Below, one piece after another: positions 4,955-7,111 of a stretch of DNA of 7,111 bases (the stretch's first letter is position 1; every line of letters begins with the position of its first letter). The notes beneath the pieces were generated by a model. That model saw only the letters and a program-made list of their open reading frames with translations, was not told the origin of the DNA and ran no database searches. Source of the DNA: an uncultured Lentisphaeria bacterium. GTDB lineage: Bacteria; Verrucomicrobiota; Lentisphaeria; Victivallales; UBA1829. The stretch spans positions 1 through 7,111 of the forward strand of contig CAJMAW010000141.1 in NCBI GenBank assembly GCA_905211485.1. Direction: 5' to 3'. Position numbers and translations under genes: made by a program.

Positions 4955-6799
4955 TTATTTGGAAAGTCTTTCTTCCAGAGCCTTGCGCTGGGCTTCGAGT
5001 TCCGGCGGCAGTCTGTCGAACTTGGCATAGTGTTCGACGATGGTCTGGAGTTCCTTCTTCCAGCCCTCGATGTCGACGGCGAGAAGCTGCTTCATATCCT
5101 CTTCCGTCACATCCGTTCCACTACGGTCGATGGCATTTTCAGTGGGCAGATAGCCGATGGCCGTTTCCTTTGCTTCACCTTTGCCTTCGCAGCGCTCGAA
5201 GACCCACTTGAGAACGCGGCTGTTGTCACCGTATCCGGGCCAGAGCCACTTTCCTTCCGGAGTCTTGCGGAACCAGTTCACGCAGAAAATCTTCGGGAGC
5301 TTGGCCCCTTCGCGTTTTCCGATTTTGAGCCAGTGTTTGAAATAATCGCCCATATTGTATCCGCAGAAGGGCAGCATCGCGAACGGGTCGCGGCGGACGG
5401 TGCCGGCCTTGACGTCCAGAGCGGCTGCAGTGACTTCGGAACCGACGGTCGATCCCACAAACACCCCGTGCTCCCAGTTCATGGACTGGTAAACCAGCGG
5501 CAGAGTCGACGGTCTGCGTCCGCCGAAAAGAATCGCCGCGATCGGCACCCCGGCAGGATCTTCCCAGTTCGCCGCGATGGCGGGGCAGTTGTAGGCGCGG
5601 GCCGTGAAACGGGCGTTCGGATGCGCGGCCTTGACGGCTTTGCCGTTTTCGTCCTTCATATCCGGCGTCCAGTCTTTCCCCTTCCAGTCGATGAGGTGGG
5701 CGGGTTTCTTTCCGTCGGTATCTTCCTCCATGCCTTCCCACCAGACGTCTCCGTCATCCGTGAGAGCCACGTTGGTGAAGATGGTGTCCTTCTCGCAGGA
5801 ATGCATGGCATTCTTGTTGGATTTGAAGTTGGTGCCCGGAGCGACTCCGAAGAACCCGGCTTCCGGATTGATGGCGTAAAGCTGGCCGTCGGCACCGAAT
5901 TTCATCCATGCGATATCGTCGCCGACCGTTTCCACCTTCCAGCCCGGAATGGTCGGAATGAGCATGGCAAGATTGGTTTTCCCGCAGGCGGAGGGGAATG
6001 CGCCGGTGACATACTTGACCGCACCGTCGGATTCGCGGGTCAGCTTCAGAATCAGCATGTGCTCCGCCATCCATCCTTCGTCGCGCGCCTGGACGGACGC
6101 AATGCGGAGGGCCAGGCATTTCTTTCCGAGAAGCGCATTTCCGCCGTATCCGGATCCGTACGACCAGATTTCACGCGTTTCCGGAAAATGAGCAATGTAT
6201 TTCTTTTCCAGCGGGGCGCAGGGCCAGATTCCGTTATCGCTCTCGCCCTTCTCAAGGGGTTTGCCGACGGAGTGCATGCAGGGAACAAATTCCCCGTCTG
6301 CTCCGAGCACTTCCAGAACCTTCGTCCCGACACGGGTCATGATGTGCATGTTGACCACAACGTAGGGAGAGTCGGTGATTTCCACGCCGATTTTTGCAAT
6401 CGGGGATCCCACAGGTCCCATCGAGAAGGGAATCACATAGAGAATCCTGCCGTGCATGCAGCCCTTGTAGAGGCCGAGCATCGTGGCTTTGAGTTCTTTC
6501 GGATCAATCCAGTTGTTCGTCGGTCCGGCGTCTTCCTTTTTCTCCGAGGCGATGTAGGTGCGGGCTTCCACACGCGCCACATCCGACGGATCGGAACGGA
6601 AGAGAAGACTGTTCGGCCGTTTCGCCGGATTCAGTCTGATGGCAAGACCGGAATCCACCATTTCGTTGCAGAGCCGATCATATTCGGCCCGGGAACCGTC
6701 GCACCAGTAAATCGCTTCCGGCTGACAGAGTTCAGCCCATTCGTTGACCCATGCCACGAGTTTCTCGTGTGCGGGCGCAGCATTCAGTTGCTTGATCAT
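4955..6799 (-). CDS. pckG: Phosphoenolpyruvate carboxykinase (GTP)
   Basis: This enzyme catalyses oxaloacetate + GTP to phosphoenolpyruvate + GDP + CO2 in the cytoplasm. In anaerobes it can run in reverse to fix CO2 towards succinate. The 614 residues match the full length of the GTP-type family. Visible landmarks are the R-loop region VARVEARTYIA (Arg about 80), the substrate-binding GYGGNALLGKK (217-227, with metal-ligand Lys about 227), AEHMLI (metal-ligand His about 247), the P-loop GAFPSACGKTN (266-276, with the characteristic Cys 272), kinase-2 motif VGDDIAWM (292-299) and LFGGRRP (424-430). All key residues I know of are present. The ATG has GGAG 10 bases upstream. It appears to be a single-gene unit with its own candidate promoter and a strong terminator. 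The ATP-dependent family is unrelated in sequence, so the GTP assignment is firm. Confidence 0.98.
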   Translation of the reverse strand: MIKQLNAAPAHEKLVAWVNEWAELCQPEAIYWCDGSRAEYDRLCNEMVDSGLAIRLNPAKRPNSLLFRSDPSDVARVEARTYIASEKKEDAGPTNNWIDPKELKATMLGLYKGCMHGRILYVIPFSMGPVGSPIAKIGVEITDSPYVVVNMHIMTRVGTKVLEVLGADGEFVPCMHSVGKPLEKGESDNGIWPCAPLEKKYIAHFPETREIWSYGSGYGGNALLGKKCLALRIASVQARDEGWMAEHMLILKLTRESDGAVKYVTGAFPSACGKTNLAMLIPTIPGWKVETVGDDIAWMKFGADGQLYAINPEAGFFGVAPGTNFKSNKNAMHSCEKDTIFTNVALTDDGDVWWEGMEEDTDGKKPAHLIDWKGKDWTPDMKDENGKAVKAAHPNARFTARAYNCPAIAANWEDPAGVPIAAILFGGRRPSTLPLVYQSMNWEHGVFVGSTVGSEVTAAALDVKAGTVRRDPFAMLPFCGYNMGDYFKHWLKIGKREGAKLPKIFCVNWFRKTPEGKWLWPGYGDNSRVLKWVFERCEGKGEAKETAIGYLPTENAIDRSGTDVTEEDMKQLLAVDIEGWKKELQTIVEHYAKFDRLPPELEAQRKALEERLSK

Positions 6800-6872
6800 G
6801 CTTCTTTTGCTCCATTTTATGAAAAGTTTGCGGTTGACATCTCTGTTTTCATGACGCTTTCGGGGATTCCGG

Positions 6873-6892
6873 ACGGCTTCATGGAAGACCGT
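6873..6892 (-). other. Small hairpin in the pckG leader
   Basis: ACGGCTTC-ATG-GAAGACCGT (6873-6892) folds into an 8-bp stem with one bulge and a 3-base loop, about 75 bases upstream of the pckG start. It would be in the 5' leader if transcription starts near 6915. It matches no riboswitch that I recognise. Confidence 0.25.
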
Positions 6893-6921
6893 GACGGACC
6901 AGACTTTCGCGCCGGAAAGAG

Positions 6922-6949
6922 AATATACTTCTTTTCTCCCGAATTACAA
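6922..6949 (-). promoter_or_regulatory. Candidate pckG promoter
   Basis: On the minus strand, a -35-like TTGTAA (6949-6944) and a -10-like TATATT (6927-6922) are separated by 16 bases. The expected start point near 6915 would give a leader of about 115 bases. The -10 box is good and the -35 box only fair. Confidence 0.4.
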
Positions 6950-6986
6950 GATCTTCTTCTTCCTTTCCTGCAAAATTTAGATCTTC
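6949..6986. repeat. Two 8-base direct repeats 30 bp apart upstream of the pckG promoter
   Basis: AGATCTTC occurs at 6949-6956 and 6979-6986 (GAAGATCT on the minus strand). The repeat nearer pckG touches the candidate -35 box. The 30-bp period places both copies on the same face of the helix, as expected for paired activator sites. The background is C+T-rich, which raises the chance of coincidence. Confidence 0.3.
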
Positions 6987-7111
6987 ATGAGGATTCTTTT
7001 CCCGGAAGGCCGGAAGGAATGTCTTCCTTCTCCCGCTTTCTCGTTTCCTTTTCTTTTTCCCTTATTTTTTCGTTTCGCACGGATGCTCTCCTCTGCTTTT
7101 CGTTGTCGCAG

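Larger units (their letters stand above)
6800..7111. other. pckG upstream region with a pyrimidine-rich stretch
   Basis: The 312 bases upstream of pckG hold its leader and a candidate promoter. Beyond them is a strongly C+T-rich plus strand (about 6950-7111) resembling the tract at 4240-4690. One plus frame is open from ATG 6851 to the window edge (87 codons), but it lacks a ribosome binding site and its second half is low-complexity Phe/Ser/Leu, so I do not call it a gene; it could still be the 5' part of one that continues outside. Small repeats include tandem CCGGAAGG x2 (7002-7017) and a 7-bp hairpin GAAGGAA-TGTC-TTCCTTC (7013-7030). Confidence 0.5.

Noticed and set aside
6834..6862. TTGACA at 6834 as a plus-strand -35 box
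   Set aside because: No acceptable -10 box follows at 16-18 bases (the sequence there is CTTTCG or similar).
1..7111. CRISPR array, transposon ends, tRNA or rRNA genes, phage genes
   Set aside because: No regularly spaced repeats, transposase-like frames, terminal inverted repeats or conserved RNA gene sequences were found on either strand.

Overview
The window reads as an ordinary chromosomal segment from a Gram-negative bacterium. I see no phage, insertion sequence, CRISPR, rRNA or tRNA signal. An FtsQ homologue, a family-9-like carbohydrate-binding protein, a BD-FAE-like esterase and a GTP-type PEP carboxykinase together would fit a carbohydrate-degrading member of the Planctomycetes-Verrucomicrobia-Lentisphaerae group, perhaps Lentisphaerota (Victivallales). 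That placement is inference from gene content, not from a marker gene.

Layout. On the minus strand, 47-742 encodes an unrecognised membrane-anchored coiled-coil protein, and 896-1705 an alpha/beta-hydrolase with a complete Ser-Asp-His triad. A divergent control region (about 1730-1850) separates the hydrolase from a plus-strand run. Two good sigma-70-like promoters sit there back to back with abutting -35 boxes. The plus-strand run is ftsQ (1954-2748), a CBM9-like protein (2823-3482) and a TRIC/UPF0126 cation-channel protein (3572-4213). The gaps of 74 and 89 bases are compatible with one operon. A possible 37-residue leader ORF (1844-1957) overlaps the ftsQ start.

Next comes a 741-base convergent intergenic region (4214-4954) whose plus strand is strongly pyrimidine-rich up to about 4690 and purine-rich afterwards. 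I consider it non-coding except for one candidate 45-codon ORF (4236-4373) with a good ribosome binding site. At its right edge is an intrinsic terminator for the minus-strand pckG gene (4955-6799), which encodes a complete 614-residue GTP-dependent PEP carboxykinase. Upstream of pckG are a candidate promoter, two 8-base direct repeats exactly 30 bp apart, and a pyrimidine-rich stretch that is open in one plus frame to the window edge.

The genes do not form an obvious single pathway. The esterase and CBM9-like protein suggest plant-polysaccharide use, pckG links PEP and oxaloacetate, and FtsQ and TRIC are housekeeping envelope proteins. I found no convincing new multi-gene system. The points most worth a second look are the overlapping divergent promoters, the coupled leader ORF before ftsQ, ftsQ lying outside a division cluster, and the strand-switching intergenic region with its small ORF.
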